NCBI GenBank assembly: GCA_001584585.1
Contig: LSYV01000018.1
Span: 19,324-75,833, forward strand
DNA from: Gonium pectorale
Lineage: Eukaryota; Chlorophyta; Chlorophyceae; Chlamydomonadales; Volvocaceae
Reading direction: 5' to 3'
DNA: 56,510 nucleotides
Position numbers and translations under genes: made by a program. Every line of letters starts with the position of its first letter. Within the stretch, counting starts at the first letter, position 1. Shown here piece by piece: positions 27,850 through 38,111 of the stretch. The notes under the pieces are model-generated. The model saw nothing but the letters and a program-made list of their open reading frames with translations, ran no database searches and was not told the DNA's origin.

Positions 27850-30800
27850 TCACGTCAGCGAGTCAACGTCCCGCTCCATGGCCACGAGCGCCTCCCCGGG
27901 CAGCAGCTCGGTGATGTCAGCAATGGCCGCCTGGAGGGCCTCCGTGTTCTTGCTGTCTGCGAGGGGCCCATGCGGGCGAGGTGGGCGGGGGAGACCGCAG
28001 CGGCTGAGAGGCGCACGTGACGTCGAGGGGAACTGGGTGGGCGCGGCACGGCGTGCATGACGACAGGCGGGAGCCCCCGACCTGCAGTCGAGGCCCTGGG
28101 GAGTTTCCGAAGCCGGTGGGGACACGTTGGGGCCAGTGCATGGCTGCGTGCATGCCCTCCCTTGCACAGCCCGACACAATCCGACCCGACATCGCCAACC
28201 GGACGTATGCATGCGTTTAGCTCGCCCGCTGCTTTGGTCGGTACTTGTGGAGTCACCATCAAGCGCCACCCCGCTTGGAAAGCACACGCGTGCGCCCTGC
28301 CCACCGAGCGTTATGATGATCCCCTGCTCCACGGGGTACGACCCCACCGCCACGTCCAGGCCGTGCGCGGAGGCGACTCGCTCCAGGGCGGGCGCGATTG
28401 TGGTTTCGTCCTGCCGGCATTGCGAGGTCGGGGACACCCTTTTGTACGTGTCGCTCCCGTTCATATGCCGAAATGGCATGGGAATGGTAGGGGTGTGTTC
28501 TGGGCATTGCATTTGGGGGGGGGGGCGGCAGGACTGCTTTCGCAGGTTCGGCCCCCCCTCGCGGCAGCTCACATCAGCAGCCACGCGCTACTGAACCACG
28601 CCCTGCTCCACCCCACCCCGCCCCATCCCGCTCCTCTCCCCTCCTCTTCCCACCACCTTGAGCGACAGCTTGAGCGTGGCGTTTCTGAAGGGCGCCAGCG
28701 CAGCGGCCTCCAGCCGGGGGCGGAGGGCGGTCCACTTCTGGACCAGCAGCGACGGCACGCCTGCCCGGGTTGGCGTGGTGGGTGTTTGTGGAGGTGTAAC
28801 GCAGTGTGCGAATGACAATTGGCAGGTCCATGAGGCGGCTAGAGGGGGGGCTTCCCAGGTAGAACGCATGAGGCGCGGGGCGGGGCACGCGGGGCACGGA
28901 CGCAAGGTCACCTCGGGCATCAGGGCATGACGTCTCAGCCACCCAAAACCCGCACACCTGCACACGCGGCTCCCTCTGAAGCGCTTGTTCCACTTACCAC
29001 ACACGCTCACATCCCTTCCCCCACCGACACGCACCCAAGCCAAACGGCCCCCGTCCACCTGGCAGCACGTAGACGTTGTTGACCCTCACAAGCGGGAACT
29101 TTGAGGGCTGGTCGGCCCCCGGGAGCGTGTAGTCGATGAGCTCGGCGGCCGCCGGGCCCTCAGCCATCTTGAGGTGGGCCGGCGTGAGGGCGTCCATGCC
29201 GCCAAAGTACTCGGACAGCCGGGACACCAGGTCGGGGAGCCTACGGCAGGGGCGCAACGGGAGTCCATGCATCCCGCTTGTTCCGCAAATTCGCTAGGGG
29301 ATCCAGTGGAATCCCTGGGGAACAGTGGACAGGTCTTGCTGCCCCTGCCCACACGCGGTTGAGGAGCAGACGGAAGGGACGCGAAAGTAGACAAGAACCC
29401 CCCGCTGTAGCGGTGATGCAGTCAGGTCAGTTCAGTAGGCGCATTGGGAGCCTTGCTGCCCTCCCTCCTCGAGCCCGCACCTGACCAGTGGCTGCCCAAC
29501 CGCCAGCGCGACCCCCTGCACGGGTATGCCGCGCGCAGGTGTATGGGCGAGAACGAGGAATCAAGGAAGTGGCACGCTCACTAGGAGCTTGGCATGGGCA
29601 CTGCTGGTTGATTGATCGGTGTTGGCCCACCCTTGCACGCCTCACAAGCCGCTGTACGGCAAGCAGCATACGTACCTGAACGCCACGTTGTCGTACACCG
29701 CGCGCGCGCACACAACGCAGCACACACAAGGGGGAGCCGCAGATCATGAGGAACGCAGGCGCCGACTCAAGGGCAAGCGTGCCGCCCCAGGCGGCAAGCG
29801 TGCACAATCATGTGTCACAGACGACAGGCAACAACCACGATGCCTTACGTACGTATGGGTAGGATGTAGACCGCAACCGAATGTCCGCAAGCGGGGCGCG
29901 GACGCGGCTTTGGGGCGGTGGAACCCGAGTGCTCCGCACTCGCCAAACACACTTCCGCACCTGCATGGTTACATCGTCCAGGGTGGGCCCGATGCCGCCC
30001 GCCGTGATAACCACCTCAACCACCGCCGCAAGCGCCCGTACGGCAGATGCAATCTCGTCCACGTCGTCGGGTACGAACACGACGCGCAGCACCTGCCAGC
30101 CAAGGGAGCGCAGCTCGCGGCACAAGAAGCGCGCGTTCACGTCCTCAACCTGGGGTTTTGAGTTGGGTCCGGGTTCGGGTCAGGAGACAGCAAGTCAAGT
30201 ACAGCAGGACTCGGTTCCCAACAGCGGATACCATGGACATAGTCGACGAGCGAGACAACGACCGCGCGTCCACAGCCCCATCTGCAGGCGTGGGGTCTCG
30301 AGGAAAGGCTGGACAAAAGACAGGGATAACGGATAAGACAGGTGGCGGCTGTTCTGCGAGCCGGAGCCGAGTACAGGCGCCAGCTGGGCAAGCGGAACGT
30401 CGCCCCCGCCAAGCCAGCTTAGCCTTGGTCCACGATGCAAAGAGAAGGCACCGCTAAGCGGTCAGCCGTTGCTGGCCGGCAGTCCCCCCAGCCACACCTT
30501 GCCGCTGAGCAGCTCGTCCCCGATGATGACGATGGCAGCACTCTTGGTCAGCTCGCTGCCGCCAGGGCCGGGCAGGGGGCTGCCGCCGCCGCTCCTCGGG
30601 CCCGCGGGCCGCCTGTCCGCTGCCCGCCCGTCCTCCCCGTCCGCGCCCGGGACCTCTTCCCCGTCACCAGCCCCGTCTGCCACAGCAGCCGCAGTCCCGC
30701 TGGCGACTGCACCATCGCCTCTTCCTCTTCCTCCGCTGGACAGGCGGTCAAGCGCTGTGGCGTGACTTCCTTTATCTACGTGACCTCCCTGGCTGTGGTT

Positions 30801-32520
30801 GTGGTGCTGCAGGGGCGCGGGCGACTTGGGCTGCGCTGCGTGCAGCCGTCCGCTCCGCTCCTGCCGCCCGTCAGCCAGTGCGTAGGCGGGCTCGTAGCCA
30901 CCGTCGGGCCGGCGAAGTGAGCTGCGGGGTTGGCGCACACATACACCCGCACTCGTCTACTTGCCTGCTTACGCGCTGTCATCATTCCCAACAAACATGC
31001 ACACGCACATACCTGTTTGGCAGCGTGTTGCCCGTGCCGCCGAGCGACGTGTACCCGTGGTCGTACAGAGTGCAGTACGGCGCTCGTACGGCGCGCAGGA
31101 AGACCCAGACCTCGTGGTAGGTCCAGTCGATGATTGGGTTGACCCGCATGAACGGCGGCCAGCCCTCGCTGCTGGGGCAGAACGTGTCCTGCCCGCCCGC
31201 ATTGGGGTCCCCCCTACAGGGTAATATTTGTAAGATGGGGATGGGGACGTGAAACGGCCTCTACACGGTACTCCAGGAATGCATAGTTGCGTTCATTGGG
31301 TTGACCGGGGTCGGTAGGGGTGGGGGCAGAGCCGGGGTTGCGTTGCGTCAGAGGAACGGACAGAGCAGGAGGCTGCAAGGGGGGTAACGAAGAAGGGGGC
31401 TGCACGGCGGCGGCGGCGTTGATGCATAGCCCGCGGCCATGACCTGGCCTCTCCTCTCAGGGCCCGCCCAGCAACGGCCTGGCAATGGCGCCAACGCCGG
31501 TGCATACACGCCGTCGTGTGCCGCACTGCTCTCCAAACGTGCCATCCCTCGCACGCCTGCTCCTAACCCACCCCCGGCTGTTCCCCCCACCCCACCCCCC
31601 CACCCGCCAACCCGCGCACCTCCTCGTCCCCAGCACAATGGCCATCACCCCCGTGCTCTCCAGGTAGTCGCACAGGCCCTTCTTGAAGTCCTGCTCTGCA
31701 ATGTACTCCACGTCCAGAGAGTACCTTGGCGGTGGCGGCGGGGGAGGGGTGACGGCGGTCCACCGAAGGCGGTGGGGATAAGGGAGCGGTCAGGGGGGCC
31801 ACGGCGGCTGACCCACATCAAGCAACATCCGTTCAGCAGCACCAGGGAAGGTCCCCAATGGCGGGTTAGGTCGCATAGCTCCCAGGCCATGGGGGCCCGC
31901 AAGCCCGCAAGAGATGCTGCCGCAATCCCCAGCTGCACCCCACGTCGCTGATGCCGGGTCCAGGCATGGACTTACACCGCAGGTCAGCCCACTCACTGCT
32001 TGTCCGCGCCCTCCACAAACTGCTTGACCTCAGTGAAGTCGTCATTCTTGCGGAAGTAGAAGCTGAGGATGCCGCCCAGGCCTGGAGCAAGGGCGCGGCG
32101 GGCGGCTCTGGAAAGCCCTGGCATGAGGCCATCATTCACGCGGGCCTTGAATCGTCTACAGGGTTGCACGAGGGCGCACGCATCGAGAGGCAGATACCGG
32201 CGTCGCCAGCCACAACATACCCGGGGTGTCTGGCCCCTGCAGCTGTGCCACGGCGGCCCGCAGAAGGTGCAGCAGCACAGTGGAGTCCTTGCCACCATTG
32301 AAGCTGAAAGCAATCTTGTCCAGACTGGGTTTGCACGTCATTGGGGTTTGACACGGGAGGGGTCGCGTCAAGGGCAACCCTGCACTCAGCGCTACGGCTA
32401 AGCAGCATGTAGAACTTACGGATAGAGCGCGCATGTTCGGCGGAGGACCTGGATGGCCTTGCGGGCTTTTTCCGCAACCACGGCGTCGGGAATGCTGTCT
32501 ATGTGCGCCAATATGTCCAT
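27850..32520 (-). CDS. FAD synthase (FMN adenylyltransferase), PAPS-reductase type, with C-terminal MoCF-like domain
   Basis: Transfers AMP from ATP to FMN to make FAD. Exons: 32420-32520, 32221-32324, 31997-32081, 31620-31724, 31013-31213, 30498-30921, 29961-30149, 29483-29517, 29059-29240, 28657-28760, 28257-28410, 27850-27956; 596 aa, phases all agree. N-terminal domain (about 1-225): PP-loop SFNGGKDSTVLLHLL at 41-55, VLGTRRGDPNAGGQ, WPPFMRVNPIIDWTYHEVW, YCTLYDHGYTSLG. A linker rich in Gly, Ala, Asp and Ser, about 225-320, looks disordered. Then a MoaB/CinA-like domain: IVIIGDELLSGK, VNARFLCRELRSLGW, ITAGGIGPTLDDVT, NNVYVLPGVPSLLVQKW. The domain order is that of the Arabidopsis At5g03430 type and opposite to animal FLAD1. 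No clear transit peptide precedes the domain, suggesting a cytosolic protein. Divergent from the oxygenase gene, 347 bp apart. Confidence 0.93.
28514..28526. repeat. poly-G run in an FAD synthase intron
   Basis: An uninterrupted run of about a dozen G on the plus strand (C in the transcript), in the intron between exons 10 and 11. Such runs are prone to length error. Confidence 0.7.
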
Positions 32521-32867
32521 GGTTCGCGATGCACCGCTTAGTACGCTCGCTGGTCAGGCTGTGAGCCGCGCCCAACCGTTGACACGCGCAGTGGAAGATC
32601 ACAGTCACATCCCATGTGCATACATAGCCGAGTGCACTCCGAGCCCGCAAATGGGCTGCAGCGATGTTGCGCCTTCTGGTTGGGCTGCCGCGACATTACA
32701 ACCGCCAACGTCTCGGTCGCTCCGAGCTAGAGCCGAGCTCGCAAAAGAACCTTGGTTTCATAACCCTTTACATGAACATCATACTTGTCGCATTTATCAC
32801 ACGCGAGACTACAAAGCATACCTGCCCTTGCTGATGCCATCAGCGTGCAAGTGGCTCACAAACAAAC
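32521..32867. promoter_or_regulatory. shared intergenic region of a divergent gene pair
   Basis: The FAD synthase (-) and 2OG oxygenase-like (+) genes begin 347 bp apart with nothing between. The space must hold both promoters. No clear TATA box was seen on either strand. Confidence 0.45.
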
Positions 32868-35800
32868 ATGAGCAACCAGGGCGTCAAGGCACTGGATGCA
32901 ACTGAAGCGGAGCTGACCAGCCCAAAACCCGGCGTCCCACCTTCACCCGAGACTGGTGCCGCCCCCGCGGACGCCGCCGGGCTGCCCTTCCCCGTCACCC
33001 CCATCGCCACGCACACGACTTCATGGCGCCCCGAGTCGGCCCGCGTGGCGACCAACTGCTTGCTTGACGCTTGCATCGTGCCGACGTCGGACGGAGGCGC
33101 CCGCGTGGACCGAGCCAGCGTGAGCCAGCGGTAGCGCGCGGGAAAAACACAGCGAGACTCTGGTGTGGACGCGTGTCGGACGTGGCCCGTGGCAGTGGAG
33201 GGGCATGCGAAAGATGCATAGTGGTGCCCGGCCTGGCCGTTCTGCGAGCGGGAAGTTATGAAAGCGGATACAAATAAAATCTTGCTGCCTCTGATGGTGC
33301 GGCCATCACCCTCCAACAGTTGGTGGTTCTTGATGATTTCTTCGGCGAAGAAGAGCGGACCGAGCTTATGGACTTCATCACGGAGCCGGGTACGGCAGAA
33401 TACGGCCCAGCGCGGCTAAGCGGCTGGGCGGTTGGGCGTTGAGGTTGGGCGCTGAGCTGGTGTGAAGGTTGGATGTAGCAGCCTGTTGGCCCTGGCTACC
33501 GAATGCGCTGGGATGGCTCAGGGTGGGAGTCACCGCGCCCCGAGCCCCGACCCTTTCGCCATTCGCCTCCTGAACCTCCCCTCTCCCCATCCCCGGACCG
33601 CACCGCCAGACTGGGACCCCGCCTCGCCGCCCCCTGCCTCGAAATGGCAGCGCGCCACCGCCGACCGAGCCGACGCCGCCCCCACGTGGGGCCTGCGCGG
33701 CGCCTGGCTGGCCCGCCTGGCTGCCAGCCGGCTGCGGGCGGTGCTCGAGGTGCAGAGCCGCCTGGCCGCGCTCTACCCGGATGCGGCCATCTGCCACATG
33801 CCCTCGGAGGCTATCCAGATGGGTCTCCCGCGCGGCAAGGGAACGGCAGGGGCAAGCAGCGAGGAAGGGGAGGAGAACGAGGAGGACGAGGAGGGCGAGG
33901 GCGGCGGGCGAGCTGCGGGTTCCGCTCCAGCAACGGTGGCGAAGGAGCCGCGAGCAGCGGGAGTAGCGACGATGGAGGCGGGGGCTGCGGGCGCTCTGGA
34001 GTCGGTTGCCGTGGTCGCGCCGCCCTCGAAGGCGGCTGTGGCGCCGGCGGCGGCGATGGCGCCGGCGGCGGCGGAGGGGCCGCGTGCCCAGGACGGAATG
34101 CCCACCACTCGCGGTCCCGGCGATGCCCAAGCGGGCAAGGCCGATGACGAGGAGGGCGTCGGCGGCGCAGCTGGGCAGGCGCCCGCATTCATGGCTGTGG
34201 GTGCGAGCGGCAGCGCGGCAGAGGACGCAAAGAAGGAGGAGGAGGCGGGAATGGCTCGCGAGATGGACGAGGCGGCTGGTCCGCCTGGGACCGCCATCGA
34301 CTGCAACCAGTGAGGGGCCTGCGAGGCGGGCGGGTAACGATGTGTGGCCTGCGGGACTCCATTGGTTGTGTTGGGTAGCGTGCACGCTTCTGGTGCATGC
34401 ATGGCCATCGGTGGCTGCATGCAATACCGCCTTCTGGCGCAGACAGGAGGTTCTGGCGACACCACGGTATGCTGAGGGCCGCTGCACCCTTCGCAAATGC
34501 AACACGTCCCGCCTGCTGTCCGCATCCCCTCGCACCATCCCATATGCTCCGCGCCTACGGGGCCCCGTCTCCGTTCATCAAGTCAGCGCTTTTGCGGTAT
34601 TACTCGTCTACCTGCAGGTTCGTGGCCAACGCGGCCATGCACGGAGACGCCTACTCATGGCACGTGGACGCAGACCCATCCACGCTACCGTTCCCGTCAC
34701 CCTGGACGCTTGAATACGGGCAGTACATCAACAGGGTAGGCAACGTACGGGATCCCGTGCAGCGCACACGCCTAAGTCTGAGCGCAGATCCCGCCTCCCG
34801 GTACATTGGTGCCGCCATAGCCTAGCCGCCTACGCCTCGGAGGACCCTGCTTGCGCCGCGCGACCCGGTCGCCCCCCATCCATGGCCTGCAGCCCCGCGC
34901 GGCGTGACCTTTCCCCCGTATAACTTGCCACACCCACGCATATGCCTGTGCGGCCTTGCACCCGGCCCCCTTGATGACCCCGCCTCGACGCCCTCGCCTA
35001 ACCCTGTCCACCCCACTGCTGCGACAGGAGCCTGGTCGGCCGCTGTTCGTGAGCCTGCTGCTGTACCTGAACGCCCGCTGGGACCGTGAGTGGGACGCGG
35101 AGACGCTCTTCCTAGACACGCCCAGCGACTGCGGAGTGCTGGTGCGGCCCAAGGTGCGTGGGGGCTCGGAGCTCATCCGAGCGGCCCTGGTGCATGGAGT
35201 GGCCCCTGTGCGTTTCTCATCATGCGCCCAACTCCGGCTTCCGTATTCCGTGTTGGCCAGTACGCCAACCGCCGCCAGAATAGCCGTTGCGTCTGAACCG
35301 GACGCCGTACGGCGCGCGCCCACCCTGACAAGGCGGGTCCCCATCACCGTACCCGCATGCGGGTGCGCTGAGGCGTTCTGCCTGAGGCGCCGTGCCTATG
35401 CCGCCCTGCCGCTGCACTGTCCCTGAGGGAATCCTGTTGTACTCGTCGTCACGGTGCAGCCAGGGTCTCGTGTCACTACAAATCCTGCCTTCGGACCTCA
35501 ACGCCTTCTCCTCCCTCAACCCGGGCCCGGCCTCCCTCTCCCCTCGCCCATGCTGCCGGGCGCAGCCCTACCGCGCGGTCCTCCTGGACCAGGACATTCT
35601 GCACCGCCTCTCCACGCCGTCCCTGACGGCCGCCGGCCGGCCGCGCTACTCGCTGGTATGGAAGCTGGTCTTTCTGCCGCGCCGGCCCGGGCAGCGGCTC
35701 AGCCTTGCGCGGCCGCAGTGGGGCCGGCCATCGGCCTTTGGCTCTGCGGCGCTGCTCGAGCGCGTCATGGCGGGGCTGGCGGCGGGCGGCAAACGTGACG

Positions 35801-37203
35801 GCGCCGGCGGCACCAGTGACGGCGGCGACACTGGCGGCGGTAATGCCGCCGTCGCCCGGCCCCCGAACGGTGGTGCCTCGCGTGGCCCCGGGGATGGGCG
35901 GGAGCAGTCGCACGGCGATGGCGAGGGCGACAGCGGTACCCCGCGCTGTCAGCAGCAGCAGCAGCCCATGCAGCAGATGCAGGAGCTGGGGGTCACGGAG
36001 GAACAGCAGCAGCGGAAGAGGAAGAACAGGCGGAACGGCAGAGAGCGCAAGCGGCGGAAGAAGCAGAGGTTGGCTGCACAGCTACAGCAGCAAGCGGTGG
36101 AGGCGTCTGGAGGGACCGCGTGCGAGGCCGCCGGCGGGCCCGCCGCCGCCTTGGATGATGCGGACAAACTAGACCCCGGAGCCAACTGCACGCGCTCGCC
36201 GCCCTCTTCACCCTCAACGGACGATGCTGATGGGGATCACGACGGCTCTTGTAGGGGACCCGAACGGCTAAGTAGGGGAACCGCCGGGGAGACAGCCGAC
36301 GGCACTGCTGACGGCACGGGCGACGTTGGACGGCTCAGCGCAACAGCAGCAGGCACAGAAGAAGCCAGCGCGGGGCCAGCAGGCGAGTCAGCCGGCAGCG
36401 GGGCTCGGGTCATGGGAGGCAGGGCAGCTGACAGTTCAGTTGCCAGAAGCCCGCCGCTCGCGGGCACGGAATGGGATGCGCGGCCAGAGCCCAGCAAGGG
36501 GCGTGCCGCGCCCGAGGACGGCAGCTTGAGGGAGGCCGCAGGTGCTTCGGTTGAGCCCGCCGCCGGGCGCCCCGTCACTACTCCGGCTGAGGGCGACACA
36601 GGTGCTTCTGCTCCTGCCGCTGCTGGGGTCGCTGCTACCTCCGGTCCGGCTGACGGCGCTGGTGTCTCCATGAACACCGCCTCAACAGACGACATGGACA
36701 TCGCCGACGCGTCCCCAGCGGTGCAGGGCTCGTTGGGTGGCGGCGGGGAAGCTTACAGCGGGGACGAGCCGACCGGCGGCGGCGTCGATGGCGGCCCGCC
36801 AGCCCTCGATCATCCAGGAGGGACGGGAAAGAGCAGGAAGAAGCGCGCGCGGCGCTCCAAGCGGCGCTCCGGAGCCCAGGCGATGGATGTTGGGGGGCCG
36901 GCGGCGCAGGAGCCAGTGGCGCGACAGGCCCTGGAGCAGGCACATGAGCAGCAGAACGTAATTGCAGAGGCGCAATGCGAGCCGGCGGAGGCGGCGCCGC
37001 AGGTGCAGCCTCGAAGGTGTGCTGCACAGCCAACCAGAGAGGCAGTGGACGCGCCACAGGACAGCGCGGCGCCAGACACCGGTGGCGTCCCGGCAGCGGC
37101 GGGTTCTGATCCCCCGGAGCAGGGCAAGAAGCCTGGGAAGAGTGCACGGCGGCGGTTGAAGAAGAGGCTCCGTGCAGCCGCCTCATCGCAGATGGCGGAG
37201 TAG
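32868..37203 (+). CDS. 2OG-Fe(II) oxygenase family protein with long disordered tail
   Basis: Resembles an uncharacterised plant/algal branch of the Fe(II)/2-oxoglutarate dioxygenases, distantly like prolyl hydroxylases; substrate unknown. Exons: 32868-33119, 33320-33389, 33610-34309, 34618-34735, 35028-35153, 35566-37203; 967 aa, phases agree. Motifs: LVVLDDFFGEEERTELMDF, CHMPSEAIQM, DCNQFVANAAMHGD, the metal-binding SWHVDAD (His 356, Asp 358), EPGRPLFVSLLLYLNARW, LLDQDILHRL (third ligand His 435) and GRPRYSLVWKLVF with the 2OG-binding Arg (447 or 449). The metal site is thus complete. An Ala/Gly/Glu-rich insert of about 158 residues (180-337) interrupts the domain. From about residue 495 to the end the chain is low complexity: Ala, Gly, Gln and Ser, with a strongly basic RKRKNRRNGRERKRRKK block near 570 and another at the end, both candidate nuclear signals. 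Confidence 0.9.
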
Positions 37204-38111
37204 GGGTCAGCGGTGGGAGGGGGGTTGCAGCAGTGACGTTCGGACGACCATGTCTGCTTGCCGGTGACAGCCCGCGCAGGAGTGGGAACATATTTGACTG
37301 CGGTGCTGCCCTGGAAGGCCGCATTCCTCCGTGAGTTGTTCGATGGCGATGGGTGATGATGCGCTCATCAATGCACTGGGGACCAGTCCCTCGATGGACG
37401 GACGGATGATGGACAGATGGATGGTTCGATTGGCGGCATGTGCAGCTCTTCGCTTGGATGGGCGCACGTTTCGTGGGGGTTAAACGTGCCTATGCAGGCC
37501 TTATGTATGAAGGTCGGACATGGCCAGTTTGGCAGGCGAATGGCAGGGCAACTTAGGTCACGGAAGACCCGCGGAGAGAAACCTCCAGCAGACGCTTTGG
37601 CGCATGTGTACATGATGCTGATATGAAATGGTGTAGTGGAGTGCGTGTTCAGGCGTAGCTTCTTGCCGTGGACAGACATGCCGAGCGGGTGGCGGAGGCG
37701 AGTGGGCGACGAGGTGCCAAGTCGTGCCATGTGCCGTGTCCTGCTGCCCACCCCTCACGCAACCGCATTGTCAAACACTGCATAATTTGTCCATCACCGC
37801 GTCGCCTCGGGCCTTCGTGCGCGGCGTTCGAGACGCAGTACATCAACTTCTGCCTCCAACTTTCTTCGCTTCTTCCATGTCTTCCGTCCAATCGCTCACT
37901 GTACCTGCGAATAACCAATGCAATAGCGCCTTTAGAAACGCGACATTTTGGTCTTGAAGCATACGAGTAACGCCCCCAATCCTGTGGGCTTCAAGTGTAA
38001 AGTGTTTATGGGACAGGCACTTCGTCGTCTGCTGCGTTTGCTGGGTGTCGCTCATGTGGCATAGAGGAGCACCTCGGCGAAATCAACGTTGGCGAGTGCG
38101 GTCTCGCCAGA
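37204..38111. other. intergenic between the oxygenase and the large unknown gene
   Basis: About 0.9 kb holding the oxygenase 3' untranslated region and the 5' flank of the next gene. A TGTAA stands at 37996-38000, 793 bp after the oxygenase stop, which would be a long 3' untranslated region. A small minus-strand frame (37843-38055) is listed separately. Confidence 0.5.
37843..38055 (-). CDS. possible small protein (70 aa), weak
   Basis: From ATG 38055 to TGA 37843 the minus strand encodes 70 residues: a Gln/Thr-rich start (MSDTQQTQQTTKCL), a hydrophobic stretch (VAFLKALLHWLFAG) and an acidic, then basic end. The first dozen codons fit local bias, later ones less so. No family recognised. It would start only 56 bp from the ATG of the large plus-strand gene. 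It may be chance. Confidence 0.25.
   Translation of the reverse strand: MSDTQQTQQTTKCLSHKHFTLEAHRIGGVTRMLQDQNVAFLKALLHWLFAGTVSDWTEDMEEAKKVGGRS

Noticed and set aside
33378..34538. Minus-strand open frame of nearly 390 codons
   Set aside because: Antisense shadow of the oxygenase exon 33610-34309, which carries recognisable oxygenase sequence on the plus strand.
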